Positions 13,483 to 20,012 of a DNA stretch of 20,012 nucleotides are shown here, in pieces. This DNA comes from an uncultured Lachnospiraceae bacterium (GTDB lineage Bacteria; Bacillota; Clostridia; Lachnospirales; Lachnospiraceae): contig CAOJQZ010000045.1 in NCBI GenBank assembly GCA_948441955.1, forward strand, positions 1-20,012, written 5' to 3'. The notes beneath the pieces are model-generated. The model was not told where the DNA came from, ran no database searches, and was given only the letters and a program-made list of their open reading frames with translations. Both the position numbers and the translations under genes were made by a program. Each line of letters starts with the position of its first letter. Position 1 is the stretch's first letter.

Positions 13483-14223
13483 ATGAAGATTATAGTAAAT
13501 GCGGATGATATGGGATATACAAAGGGCGTGTCCGAGGGAATTGTGGAAGGATATAAAAAAGGCGTTATTTCTTCGACGACAGTTATGTGCAATATGCCTT
13601 ATGCAGAAAAGGTTCCGGAATTGTTAAAAGAGTGCGAGGGGCTTGGTACAGGCGTGCATCTGACGCTGACATGCGGGAGGCCCTTGACAAAGCCTGTAAC
13701 ATTGACGGACAAAAATGGAAAATTCCTGAAATACAGAGAATTTTATGCCAGAAGGGTTGATGCAAAAGAGGTGTATGAAGAATTTAGAATGCAGATTGAG
13801 AAATTTATTGACCTGTTTCATTGTCTGCCTACCCATATGGATTCGCATCAGGGTGTACATGACAGTGTGAGCATTTTGTTAGAGGAGCATCCTGAATGGA
13901 AGGAGAACCATAACGTACAGGAAATTTACGAGGTGTCTCTCAAGCTGGCAGGAGAATATAAGCTTCCCGTAAGAAGAGCCTGCAGATATCAATGGATAAA
14001 CGGCTATCATGGAAAAAATGCTACAAGTGATAAATTTATAGAATTGCTGGAGGAAAACCAAGGAAAAGATCTGGAACTTATGGTACATCCGGGATATTGC
14101 GACCTTGAGCTGTACACAAAGAGCTCCTATAATACAGAAAGGCTCAGGGAGCTTGCAGGACTATGTGATCCGAAAGTACTGGAATACATAAAAGAGCGCC
14201 GCATTCAATTAGTACATTTTTAA
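13483..14223 (+). CDS. chbG: ChbG/YdjC family carbohydrate deacetylase
   Basis: This 246-residue protein of the YdjC fold includes ChbG, which removes one acetyl group from chitobiose-6-phosphate and related N-acetylated sugars so they can be processed. Metal-site residues are present: NADDMG (Asp8, Asp9), TGVHLTLT (His59) and MDSHQGVH (His122). The late block ELMVHPGYCD is also conserved. The start is ATG 13483 with AGAGGG upstream; an ATG at 13465 is in frame but has no site. It heads an operon with HPr (39-bp gap) and enzyme I. In this locus it may be the actual deacetylase, given the altered site of the NagA-like protein. Substrate identity is inferred from family only. Confidence 0.88.
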   Translation: MKIIVNADDMGYTKGVSEGIVEGYKKGVISSTTVMCNMPYAEKVPELLKECEGLGTGVHLTLTCGRPLTKPVTLTDKNGKFLKYREFYARRVDAKEVYEEFRMQIEKFIDLFHCLPTHMDSHQGVHDSVSILLEEHPEWKENHNVQEIYEVSLKLAGEYKLPVRRACRYQWINGYHGKNATSDKFIELLEENQGKDLELMVHPGYCDLELYTKSSYNTERLRELAGLCDPKVLEYIKERRIQLVHF

Positions 14224-14262
14224 ACAACAGAAAATCAGTTTGGCTGCAAAGGAGGAAAAAAT

Positions 14263-14529
14263 ATGGTTTCACAGAAAGTAACAATTAAAAATCCGTCGGG
14301 GCTTCATGCAAGGCCTGCATCAGTTCTGGCGCGGACAGCGGGAGAATGCCGCTCTAATATAATGATTATATACGGAGAAAAGAGGATTCAGGCAAAAAGT
14401 ATTTTAAACATTATGTCGGCTGCCGTAAAAACAGGTGCGGAAGTAGAGATCCAGTGCGAAGGTGAAACGGAGGAGAAAGATTTAAAGGCAATCGTGGGTT
14501 TGATTGAAAGCGGATTAGGAGAACAATGA
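14263..14529 (+). CDS. ptsH: HPr phosphocarrier protein
   Basis: The 88-residue HPr carries phosphate from enzyme I to EIIA proteins. His15 in PSGLHARPAS is the phospho-acceptor. Ser46 in AKSILNIMS is the regulatory site used by HPr kinase in Firmicutes, so it could take part in catabolite control. ATG 14263 has AGGAGG upstream. The stop overlaps the enzyme I start (ATGA). It may be the cell's general HPr or a dedicated second copy; the window cannot decide. Confidence 0.93.
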   Translation: MVSQKVTIKNPSGLHARPASVLARTAGECRSNIMIIYGEKRIQAKSILNIMSAAVKTGAEVEIQCEGETEEKDLKAIVGLIESGLGEQ

Positions 14530-16127
14530 TGGAAGAGGTGTATGTTGAAAAGACGGTCTCAAGAGGAATTGCAGTATCGCCGGTATATAAATACCGGGAG
14601 CCGGTGCTTTCTCCGGAAACAGGAAGTATTACGGAGGAGGAAATACCAGGAGAAAAGAAAAAATTCGAAGACGCAAGGGACAGGGTTCTTAAGGGGCTGT
14701 CCCCCCTTGCGGCAGAAAGCGAGATTTTTGCCGCACATCTGGAGATCGCGTCGGATTTTATGCTGCAGGACAGTGTAAATGCAAAGATTTCAGAATGTAA
14801 GAATGCACAGACGGCAGTAAAGGAAACAACGGATGAACTTGCAGCAATTTTTGCAGCTATGGACGATACATATATGAAGGAACGGGAGGCTGATATTAGA
14901 GATATTGGGAAGCGCCTGCTGGCAGAGCTTAAGGGAATCAGACATTCGGATTTAGGTTCTCTTACGGAAGAGGTTATTGTTGCGGCAAAAGATTTGTACC
15001 CCTCCGATACGGTGAAAATTACCCCAAGGTTTGTAAAAGGCATTATTACGGAAGAGGGCGGAATTACCAGTCATGTATCTGTTATAGCGAAAAGTATGGA
15101 CATTCCGATATTGGTCGGTGTGAAAGGAATCTTGGACAGGCTTAAGGAGGGAAAGACAATCTGTATGGATGCAGAAAACGGCGTGATTGTTTTAGACCCG
15201 GATGAAACAGCTCTGGAAGAATATAGGAAAAAGAAAGAGGAATATAAAAAAGAGTATCTGCGTGTAGAAAGTCTTAGAAATACACCTGCGGTAACAAAGG
15301 GGGGAAAACGGATTTTCCTGTGTGCAAACGTAGGAAATATTGTAGATTTGAAACATGCGCTCGCGATGAATATAGATGGTATCGGATTGTTCAGAAGTGA
15401 ATTTTTATACATGGAAAATAATCATTTCCCGACAGAGGAAGAGCAATATCGGGTATATAAGGAAGCGGCAGAGCTGTGCCCCCAGGGAGTCACCATAAGG
15501 ACGCTGGATATCGGGGGAGACAAAGAGCTTTCGTATTTTCCATTTAACAAAGAAGATAATCCCTTTCTCGGATGGCGGGCCATCCGGATTTCCCTGGACA
15601 TGAAGGACATGTTTAAGACGCAGCTTCGTGCAATCCTTCGTGCAAGCGCTTACGGACATGTAAGAATTATGTTCCCTATGATTATTTCCCTGGAGGAGCT
15701 GCGGGAAGCGAAGAAAGTTGTAGAAGCGTGCAAAAACGAACTGCGGCGGGAGAGCGTTGACTTTGATACGGACATTGCACTTGGAATGATGATGGAGACT
15801 CCGGCAAGCGTTTTTCTGGCAGAGGAATTCGCAAAAGAGGCGGATTTCTTCAGCATTGGGACAAATGATCTGACCCAGTATATTTTAGCGGCAGACAGGG
15901 GAAATGAGAAAATTGCAGATAAATATGATTATTTCCATCCTGCGGTTTTGAAGGCGGTTGAACAGATCATCTGTGCAGGACACAGGGCGGGGATACAGGT
16001 AGGTATGTGCGGTGAGATGGCGGGGGATGTTCAGGCGGTGCCGGTTTTACTGAAGCTTGGCCTGGATGAATTCAGTATGTCGGCGGGCTGTATCGATTAT
16101 GTAAGAGAGCAGATTTTAAATGTATAA
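14526..16127 (+). CDS. ptsI: PTS enzyme I (phosphoenolpyruvate-protein phosphotransferase)
   Basis: Enzyme I takes phosphate from PEP onto His183 (GGITSH at 178-183) and gives it to HPr. The PEP-binding C-terminal barrel is complete: GIGLFRSEFLYM (286-296), TLDIGGDKELSYF, GMMMETPA, SIGTNDLTQY, and VGMCGEMAGD with the active Cys495. At 533 residues it is shorter than the usual 570-575, and most of the loss lies in the N-terminal HPr-binding helices (about residues 40-70, before EIFAAHL). The start is ATG 14526, overlapping the HPr stop; ATG 14529 is also possible. It is the last gene of the chbG-ptsH-ptsI operon. No obvious terminator follows. Confidence 0.93.
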   Translation: MMEEVYVEKTVSRGIAVSPVYKYREPVLSPETGSITEEEIPGEKKKFEDARDRVLKGLSPLAAESEIFAAHLEIASDFMLQDSVNAKISECKNAQTAVKETTDELAAIFAAMDDTYMKEREADIRDIGKRLLAELKGIRHSDLGSLTEEVIVAAKDLYPSDTVKITPRFVKGIITEEGGITSHVSVIAKSMDIPILVGVKGILDRLKEGKTICMDAENGVIVLDPDETALEEYRKKKEEYKKEYLRVESLRNTPAVTKGGKRIFLCANVGNIVDLKHALAMNIDGIGLFRSEFLYMENNHFPTEEEQYRVYKEAAELCPQGVTIRTLDIGGDKELSYFPFNKEDNPFLGWRAIRISLDMKDMFKTQLRAILRASAYGHVRIMFPMIISLEELREAKKVVEACKNELRRESVDFDTDIALGMMMETPASVFLAEEFAKEADFFSIGTNDLTQYILAADRGNEKIADKYDYFHPAVLKAVEQIICAGHRAGIQVGMCGEMAGDVQAVPVLLKLGLDEFSMSAGCIDYVREQILNV

Positions 16128-16186
16128 TGGAAGGACCTGACTGCGCTGTGTTTTGGTATTTTGATGGGCGGGGTGAGATTTGGTAT

Positions 16187-16214
16187 TTGCCAGATGTGGG
16201 GCGTATGTTATAAT
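16187..16214 (+). promoter_or_regulatory. Promoter of niaR
   Basis: TTGCCA (16187-16192) and TATAAT (16209-16214) are separated by 16 bp, with TG at 16206-16207 as an extended -10 element. The gap 16128-16258 contains nothing else recognised. Confidence 0.7.
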
Positions 16215-16258
16215 AGAAAAGGAAAACACCGTTAAAGCTTGTCAGAAGGGAGGTTCAT

Positions 16259-16765
16259 ATGACTGGTTCTGAAAGAAGAGATGGAATCCTTCGAATGATA
16301 CGCAAAAGCAGCGCGCCCGTATCTGGCAAAAAGCTTGCTGCCGCCTATGAGGTGAGCCGCCAGGTTATTGTACAGGACATTGCGCTGCTCCGCGCGTCCG
16401 GTTACGATATCATTTCTACAAACAGGGGATATATTTTAAACACGCCTTCAAAGGCGGAAAGAGTTTTAAAAGTGCAGCATACGGACGGACAGGTGGAGGA
16501 GGAGCTGTATGCAATCGTGGACTTGGGGGGATGCGTGAAAAATGTGATGGTCAATCACAGAGTATACGGACATATAGAGGCAGGACTGCACATAAGTTCA
16601 AGGCGGGCGGCTGCGGAATTCATGGAGGATATCCGCCGCGGAAAATCCAGCCCCCTTAAGAATATCACGTCCGGTTACCACTATCACACTATCAGCGCAG
16701 ACAGCGAAGGAATATTGGATATGATAGAGGAAATGCTTCGGGAGAAGGGGTTTCTGGTTGAATGA
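16259..16765 (+). CDS. niaR: Niacin-responsive transcriptional repressor NiaR
   Basis: The 168-residue protein has an N-terminal HTH of the HTH_11 type (about 6-60, with VSGKKLAAAYEVSRQVIVQDIALLRASGYDII) and a C-terminal 3H domain. His74, Glu82, His141 and His143 (GYHYHTI) fit the metal-binding set of 3H proteins such as the Thermotoga homologue. NiaR represses NAD synthesis and niacin uptake genes when nicotinic acid is bound. ATG 16259 has AAGGGAGG upstream. No nad or niacin transporter gene is in this window, so its targets lie elsewhere. Its stop codon is immediately followed by the stop of the opposite gene. Confidence 0.93.
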   Translation: MTGSERRDGILRMIRKSSAPVSGKKLAAAYEVSRQVIVQDIALLRASGYDIISTNRGYILNTPSKAERVLKVQHTDGQVEEELYAIVDLGGCVKNVMVNHRVYGHIEAGLHISSRRAAAEFMEDIRRGKSSPLKNITSGYHYHTISADSEGILDMIEEMLREKGFLVE

Positions 16766-17389
16766 TCAGGAACTGCATATCCGCATCCAGAGCAGATGAA
16801 GCAGATAAGCGCCTGTGATGGCAGCGCATATATAGACAGCGATTCCGGCATTATTTCCCAGAAGAAGGGCGATGTGGCGGAATACTTTTTGCGTCATGGG
16901 GTAGCGGGGGCTTATATAAAACATGTTAATGGTTCCGTAAGGGTAAAAAGCAAGGTTGCATAAGGTTGCAATCAGGCAGCAGGACAGATAAACTGCAGTA
17001 GCGCCTGTAAAATCCCGGAAGGATGCAGCATCCTTGTTTATACAGCCGGCATAGATTCCAAGAAGGATTAAAAGGACATGCCAGGCGTAGGAGTGAAGGG
17101 TGAGAGGGAGATAAGCATGGTGCAGGCCGCTTGTGTCAAAAAAGGTAAAAATGCCCGCAAGAAGCCCATAATCCATAAGGAAGGTAATAAGAACCCTGCG
17201 GATTTTTATTGAGGATATGAAGGATAACAGCAGACATATATACATGGGGATACTGCAGAGCTGGAAAGGAAAATACCACCAGTTATACTGTCCGCCGCCT
17301 AAACGGTAAGTAAGGCACCACTGTTTCCAGAGTTCCGTCAGGAGCATGAGGAGCCCGCAATAAAGAAAAAATTTTTTATGTTTATACAT
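16766..17389 (-). CDS. YwaF/TIGR02206-like integral membrane protein
   Basis: This 207-residue protein has about six membrane helices and no soluble domain. The block WWYFPFQLCSIPMYICLLLSF after the first helix is typical of the YwaF-like family, as are SGLHHAYLPLTLHSYAWH and the C-terminal YPMTQ segment. Members have no established function. The ATG at 17389 has AGGGAGG about six bases upstream. The stop codon directly abuts that of niaR on the other strand with no base between, so no separate terminator exists here. It is divergent from the EamA transporter gene. Confidence 0.8.
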   Translation of the reverse strand: MYKHKKFFLYCGLLMLLTELWKQWCLTYRLGGGQYNWWYFPFQLCSIPMYICLLLSFISSIKIRRVLITFLMDYGLLAGIFTFFDTSGLHHAYLPLTLHSYAWHVLLILLGIYAGCINKDAASFRDFTGATAVYLSCCLIATLCNLAFYPYGTINMFYISPRYPMTQKVFRHIALLLGNNAGIAVYICAAITGAYLLHLLWMRICSS

Positions 17390-17453
17390 ACAAAACCTCC
17401 CTTATAAAGTGTGTGTGGGATTATAATTATTATACCATCCGGAGGGTGAAATG

Positions 17454-17462
17454 TGGTATAAT
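17454..17462 (+). promoter_or_regulatory. Extended -10 promoter of the EamA-dtd operon
   Basis: TGGTATAAT (17454-17462) is an extended -10 element, 45 bp before ATG 17508. There is no good -35 box. A further TATAAT on the minus strand (17434-17429) may serve the divergent membrane protein gene. Confidence 0.5.
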
Positions 17463-17507
17463 ATACGCTGGTCTGAGAAAAAAGACACAGATGAGGAGTA
17501 ACTTGAC

Positions 17508-18386
17508 ATGAAGACAAAAAATGCATTAATGTTGATTTTAACCGCATTTATCTGGGGAACTGCATTTGTTGCCCAGAGTATGGGAATGGACTATCTTGGA
17601 CCGTTTACTTTTAACGGGGTGAGAAGTATTATCGGAGGAATCGCTCTTTTGCCGTGTATTGCGATGTTAAATAAGATAAACGGAGCATCCGGGAAAACAG
17701 AAGGGAACAGGAAGGATTTAATCATGGGCGGCGCTGCCTGCGGGATACTTTTGTTTACGGCAAGCAGCCTTCAGCAGGTGGGAATTCAGTATACAACAGC
17801 CGGAAAGGCAGGGTTTATTACCGCGTTTTATATTGTAATTGTTCCGGTTCTGGGAATTTTTCTTAAAAAGAAAATAGGATGGAAGGTATGGCTTGCAGTG
17901 GCTCTTGCACTTGCAGGACTTTATTTCCTGTGTATAACAGAGGAGTTTGCGGTAGGAAAGGGGGATATCCTGATTTTTCTGTGTGCTCTTGTTTTTTCTG
18001 CCCATATTCTGGTGATTGACCATTTTGCGCCGAGAGCAGACGGTGTGAAGATGTCCTGCATCCAGTTTTTTGTGTGCGGTTTTGTATCGTTCCCTTTTAT
18101 GTTTTTGCTGGAGACGCCGAGAATCAGCGCCATGCTTGATGGTATAATTCCGCTTTTGTACGCAGGAGTGTTATCTTGTGGAGTGGCATATACTCTGCAG
18201 ATTGTTGGACAGAAGAATGTGAATCCAGCGGTGGCATCTCTCATTTTGAGCCTGGAATCTTGTTTTTCCGTTCTTGCAGGATGGCTCGTTCTGGGTGAAA
18301 GGCTGTCAGTAAGAGAAGCGTCAGGGTGTGCGCTCATGTTTGCGGCAATTATACTGGCGCAGCTGCCGGATAAGAGAAAAGAATAG
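17508..18386 (+). CDS. EamA (DMT superfamily) transporter
   Basis: This 292-residue membrane protein has two EamA repeats (about 5-140 and 150-285), giving ten helices. The first helix shows the typical LILTAFIWGTAFVAQ, and the second repeat has ILIFLCALVFSAHILVIDHF. The final helices contain NPAVASLILSLESCFSVLAGWLVLGERLS, a hallmark of the family. It may export metabolites such as amino acids or nucleotides; the substrate is not predictable. ATG 17508 has GAGGAG about ten bases upstream. It is followed after 14 bp by dtd and likely co-transcribed with it. Confidence 0.92.
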   Translation: MKTKNALMLILTAFIWGTAFVAQSMGMDYLGPFTFNGVRSIIGGIALLPCIAMLNKINGASGKTEGNRKDLIMGGAACGILLFTASSLQQVGIQYTTAGKAGFITAFYIVIVPVLGIFLKKKIGWKVWLAVALALAGLYFLCITEEFAVGKGDILIFLCALVFSAHILVIDHFAPRADGVKMSCIQFFVCGFVSFPFMFLLETPRISAMLDGIIPLLYAGVLSCGVAYTLQIVGQKNVNPAVASLILSLESCFSVLAGWLVLGERLSVREASGCALMFAAIILAQLPDKRKE

Positions 18387-18400
18387 AAGGAGAAATAAAA

Positions 18401-18847
18401 ATGAAATTTGTAGTACAGAGAGTTACTGAAAGTGAAGTGAAGGTGGACGGTGAAACACTGGGGAAAATCGGGAAGGGATTTATGGTTCTAGTCGGGGTGT
18501 CAAATTCCGACACAAAAGAAACCGCAGACAAAATGGTAAAAAAGTTGCTGGGACTTCGTATTTTCGAGGATGAACAGGGGAAAACAAATCTGTCTTTAGA
18601 CGCAGTGAACGGAGAGCTTCTGCTGATATCCCAATTCACCCTGTATGCGAACTGTAAAAAAGGAAACCGTCCAAGCTTCATAGAGGCCGGAGCGCCGGAT
18701 ATGGCTTCCGATATGTATGAATATATTATCGGGAAATGCAGAGAACAGGTGAAAGTAGTAGAGCGGGGACAATTCGGAGCGGATATGAAGGTAAGTCTGG
18801 TGAATGACGGTCCGTTTACCATAATCCTGGATTCGGAGACATTATAA
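18401..18847 (+). CDS. dtd: D-aminoacyl-tRNA deacylase
   Basis: This 148-residue DTD enzyme removes D-amino acids (and glycine from tRNA-Ala) wrongly attached to tRNA. The two active-site motifs are present: SQFTLYA (77-83), and NDGPFT (135-140) with the Gly137-Pro138 pair that gives chiral proofreading. The usual variant is NDGPVT, so Phe here is a mild change. AGAAGGAG precedes ATG 18401. It is downstream of the EamA gene in one unit and is followed three bases after its stop by the palindromic repeat at 18851. Confidence 0.96.
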   Translation: MKFVVQRVTESEVKVDGETLGKIGKGFMVLVGVSNSDTKETADKMVKKLLGLRIFEDEQGKTNLSLDAVNGELLLISQFTLYANCKKGNRPSFIEAGAPDMASDMYEYIIGKCREQVKVVERGQFGADMKVSLVNDGPFTIILDSETL

Positions 18848-18850
18848 AAA

Positions 18851-18903
18851 GGGACAGGGTATTTTCAATCTGGGACGTAGTAAAATTAATTTTACTACGT
18901 CCC
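18851..18903. repeat. 53-bp intergenic repeat, copy 2
   Basis: This is the second copy of the repeat at 1921-1973 (50 of 53 positions identical). Here the perfect palindrome is 32 bp (18872-18903), since the flanking CAATCT has no partner on the right. It may form a 3' end structure for the EamA-dtd transcript, but no T-run follows. Confidence 0.9.
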
Positions 18904-18907
18904 CAAC

Positions 18908-18937
18908 TTATTAGTCAATCTAATTAATATCTAATAA
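18908..18937. promoter_or_regulatory. Candidate upstream MarR site
   Basis: ATTAGTCAATCTAATTAAT (18910-18928) repeats the site at 19008-19025 with one extra A in the middle. It is framed by TTATTAG (18908-18914) and CTAATAA (18931-18937). It is probably a second binding site of the MarR regulator. Confidence 0.5.
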
Positions 18938-18974
18938 ATTTTCCTAAAAAAATTATTAAAAAATAAAATATTCA

Positions 18975-19003
18975 TTGACATATATTGTAAATATTCCTAA
19001 TGT
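18975..19003 (+). promoter_or_regulatory. Candidate promoter of the marR-ABC operon
   Basis: A perfect TTGACA (18975-18980) is followed after 17 bp by TAATGT (18998-19003), a weak -10 box. The predicted transcription start falls inside the inverted repeat at 19004-19025. Confidence 0.5.
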
Positions 19004-19025
19004 ATTAATTAGTCATCTAATTAAT
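19004..19025. promoter_or_regulatory. MarR operator
   Basis: ATTAATTAG (19004-19012) and CTAATTAAT (19017-19025) form a perfect 9-bp inverted repeat around TCAT, in the style of MarR operators. It lies at the predicted start of transcription, 40 bp before the marR start codon, so binding should block the operon. Confidence 0.7.
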
Positions 19026-19064
19026 TGCTTTATTTCAATTTTGGTTACAGGAGGAAATAATATC

Positions 19065-19568
19065 ATGCTGTTTGGAGAGGACGGTTCGGCAGTCATGCTT
19101 TTAGAGCAGGTGAGCCATCTGAGCCGATATCATGCCATGAAAAAAATGGAAGCGTTGGATTTGAAGCCGGGACAGGTGGGTATCCTTTTTATATTGAACA
19201 GCGAAGGAAGCATGTCCCAGAAGAAGCTGGCTGAAAGGATAGGAATTACCCCGCCGTCGATGACGGCGGCAGTCAAAAAGCTGGAAGGCAGAGGATATAT
19301 TGTAAAAGAAGCTGACATTTCGGATCAGAGGGTTTTTAAGATCGGTCTTTCACATAAGGGAAGGGAATGTATTGAGAGCTTGAAGGGCATTATGGATGAG
19401 ATTGAAGAAAATGTCTTCAGGGGTATTACCCATGACGAGAAGCTGTTTCTTAGAAGGCTGCTATTTGAGATGAGAAAAAATCTTATGGACCATAAGGAGC
19501 TGCGTGGACTGGATATGTGTTCGGTTATGGAAAAGACACGTCCGCCCATACCTCCGGAGGACAAATAA
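19065..19568 (+). CDS. MarR family transcriptional regulator
   Basis: This 167-residue regulator has a winged helix at about residues 45-105 (SMSQKKLAERIGITPPSMTAAVKKLEGRGYIVKEADISDQRVFKIGLSHKG), with the family's D-x-R in the wing. Helices on both sides serve dimerisation. The start is ATG 19065, ten bases after AGGAGG; the open frame continues 30 codons upstream through the promoter and operator, and that part is not likely to be coding. The last 15 residues are proline-rich and basic/acidic mixed. The next gene begins 23 bp later and is an ABC exporter, so this is the common MarR-controlled multidrug ABC arrangement, probably repressed until a drug binds MarR. Confidence 0.93.
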   Translation: MLFGEDGSAVMLLEQVSHLSRYHAMKKMEALDLKPGQVGILFILNSEGSMSQKKLAERIGITPPSMTAAVKKLEGRGYIVKEADISDQRVFKIGLSHKGRECIESLKGIMDEIEENVFRGITHDEKLFLRRLLFEMRKNLMDHKELRGLDMCSVMEKTRPPIPPEDK

Positions 19569-19591
19569 AAAAAAGGAAAGGAGACCTGCAG

Positions 19592-20012
19592 ATGAGAAAA
19601 CTGTTTAATTTTATGAAACCCTATGCCGGCTCGGTATTTGCAATATTATGTGTGCTTATGATACAGGCATACTGCGAGCTGTCGCTTCCGACCTATACCT
19701 CAAATATTGTAAATATCGGAATCCAGCAAAGCGGAATCGATGAGAATGTACCGAAGACGATTTTGGAGGAGGATCTTAAGAAGCTTCTGGCTTTTATTCC
19801 TTCGGATGAACAGAAAACGGTACAGGAGGCCTATGAGGAAGGAAAATATGATGCATACCACTATACCGGTGATAGGGAAGGTGTGATTCTGAGGCTTAAG
19901 GAGGATATCCTTAATGATAAGAAGAAGCTTAAGGAGCTCTCAGATATCCTGACAAAGCCTATGATGCTGGTATCCGGTTTTAATTCTGAAAGCGATATGA
20001 CGAAGCAGATGA
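19592..20012 (+). CDS. ABC transporter, exporter-type permease/ATPase, partial
   Basis: The gene is cut by the window edge after 140 codons. ATG 19592 has AAGGAG nine bases upstream. The product begins MRKLFNFMKPYAGSVFAILCVLMIQAYCELSLPTYTSNIVNIGIQQSGI, which is the first two membrane helices and external loop of type I ABC exporters (MsbA/LmrA-like half transporters). The stretch after this is long and charged (about residues 55-125), a large extracytoplasmic loop seen in a Clostridia subgroup of these exporters. The ATP-binding domain must lie beyond 20012. It is in one operon with marR and probably the first of a heterodimeric pair. Confidence 0.88.
   Translation, partial: MRKLFNFMKPYAGSVFAILCVLMIQAYCELSLPTYTSNIVNIGIQQSGIDENVPKTILEEDLKKLLAFIPSDEQKTVQEAYEEGKYDAYHYTGDREGVILRLKEDILNDKKKLKELSDILTKPMMLVSGFNSESDMTKQM

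Noticed and set aside
14411..15043. 210-codon minus-strand open frame over ptsH/ptsI
   Set aside because: It lies entirely opposite well-supported genes, with Ser-rich low-complexity sequence and no start signal.
18975..19064. N-terminal extension of the MarR frame (30 codons)
   Set aside because: It would overlap the promoter and operator. ATG 19065 with AGGAGG is the better start.
1..20012. CRISPR array, rRNA operon or complete insertion sequence
   Set aside because: No regularly spaced repeats, no rRNA-like sequence and no transposase gene were found in either strand.

Overview
The window looks like the chromosome of a low-GC, anaerobic Clostridia-type Firmicute, most likely a gut Lachnospiraceae. 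This is inferred from AGGAGG-type ribosome binding sites, textbook SigA promoters with 16-17 bp spacers, and the gene families present (PadR with DUF1700 and DUF4097, NiaR, a YwaF-like membrane protein, mannose-family PTS, MATE pumps). No species can be named from the sequence alone. The only phage or transposon coding trace is a decayed integrase tail at the left edge.

Left part (1-7.6 kb). An integrase C-terminal remnant (105-248) points at the 3' end of a tRNA-Trp gene on the minus strand, a classic integration-site layout. The tRNA and a MATE pump gene diverge from overlapping promoters. Next come a 54-bp perfect palindrome, a PadR-DUF1700-DUF4097 operon, a small Cys-containing hypothetical gene, a proline-rich DUF4397 protein, and a MerR regulator divergent from a second MATE pump. 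That pump has a 19-bp-spacer promoter with a clear MerR dyad.

Central part (7.6-16.1 kb). This is a large amino-sugar-type uptake locus. It holds PTS EIIC and EIID (minus strand), a NagA-like amidohydrolase and a two-SIS-domain protein (plus), a GntR/UTRA regulator and EIIA (plus), EIIB (minus, frameshifted), and a ChbG/YdjC deacetylase with HPr and enzyme I (plus). So every phosphotransfer protein from PEP to sugar is encoded here. An identical 16-mer inverted repeat lies in both divergent intergenic regions and is the best candidate GntR operator. Two oddities stand out. The NagA-like protein lacks two residues that bind metal in NagA (Glu to Gln, His to Phe), and EIIB needs a -1 frameshift in a short A-run to be full length. 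No glycosidase and no NagB-I-type deaminase are present, so the substrate is open. The module may be a variant amino-sugar pathway in which ChbG, not NagA, deacetylates.

Right part (16.1-20 kb). Here are NiaR (niacin-responsive repressor), a YwaF-like membrane protein convergent with it without a gap, and an EamA transporter followed by dtd (D-aminoacyl-tRNA deacylase). A second copy of the 53-bp palindromic repeat follows. The window ends in a MarR regulator with two candidate operators and the start of an ABC exporter cut by the window edge.
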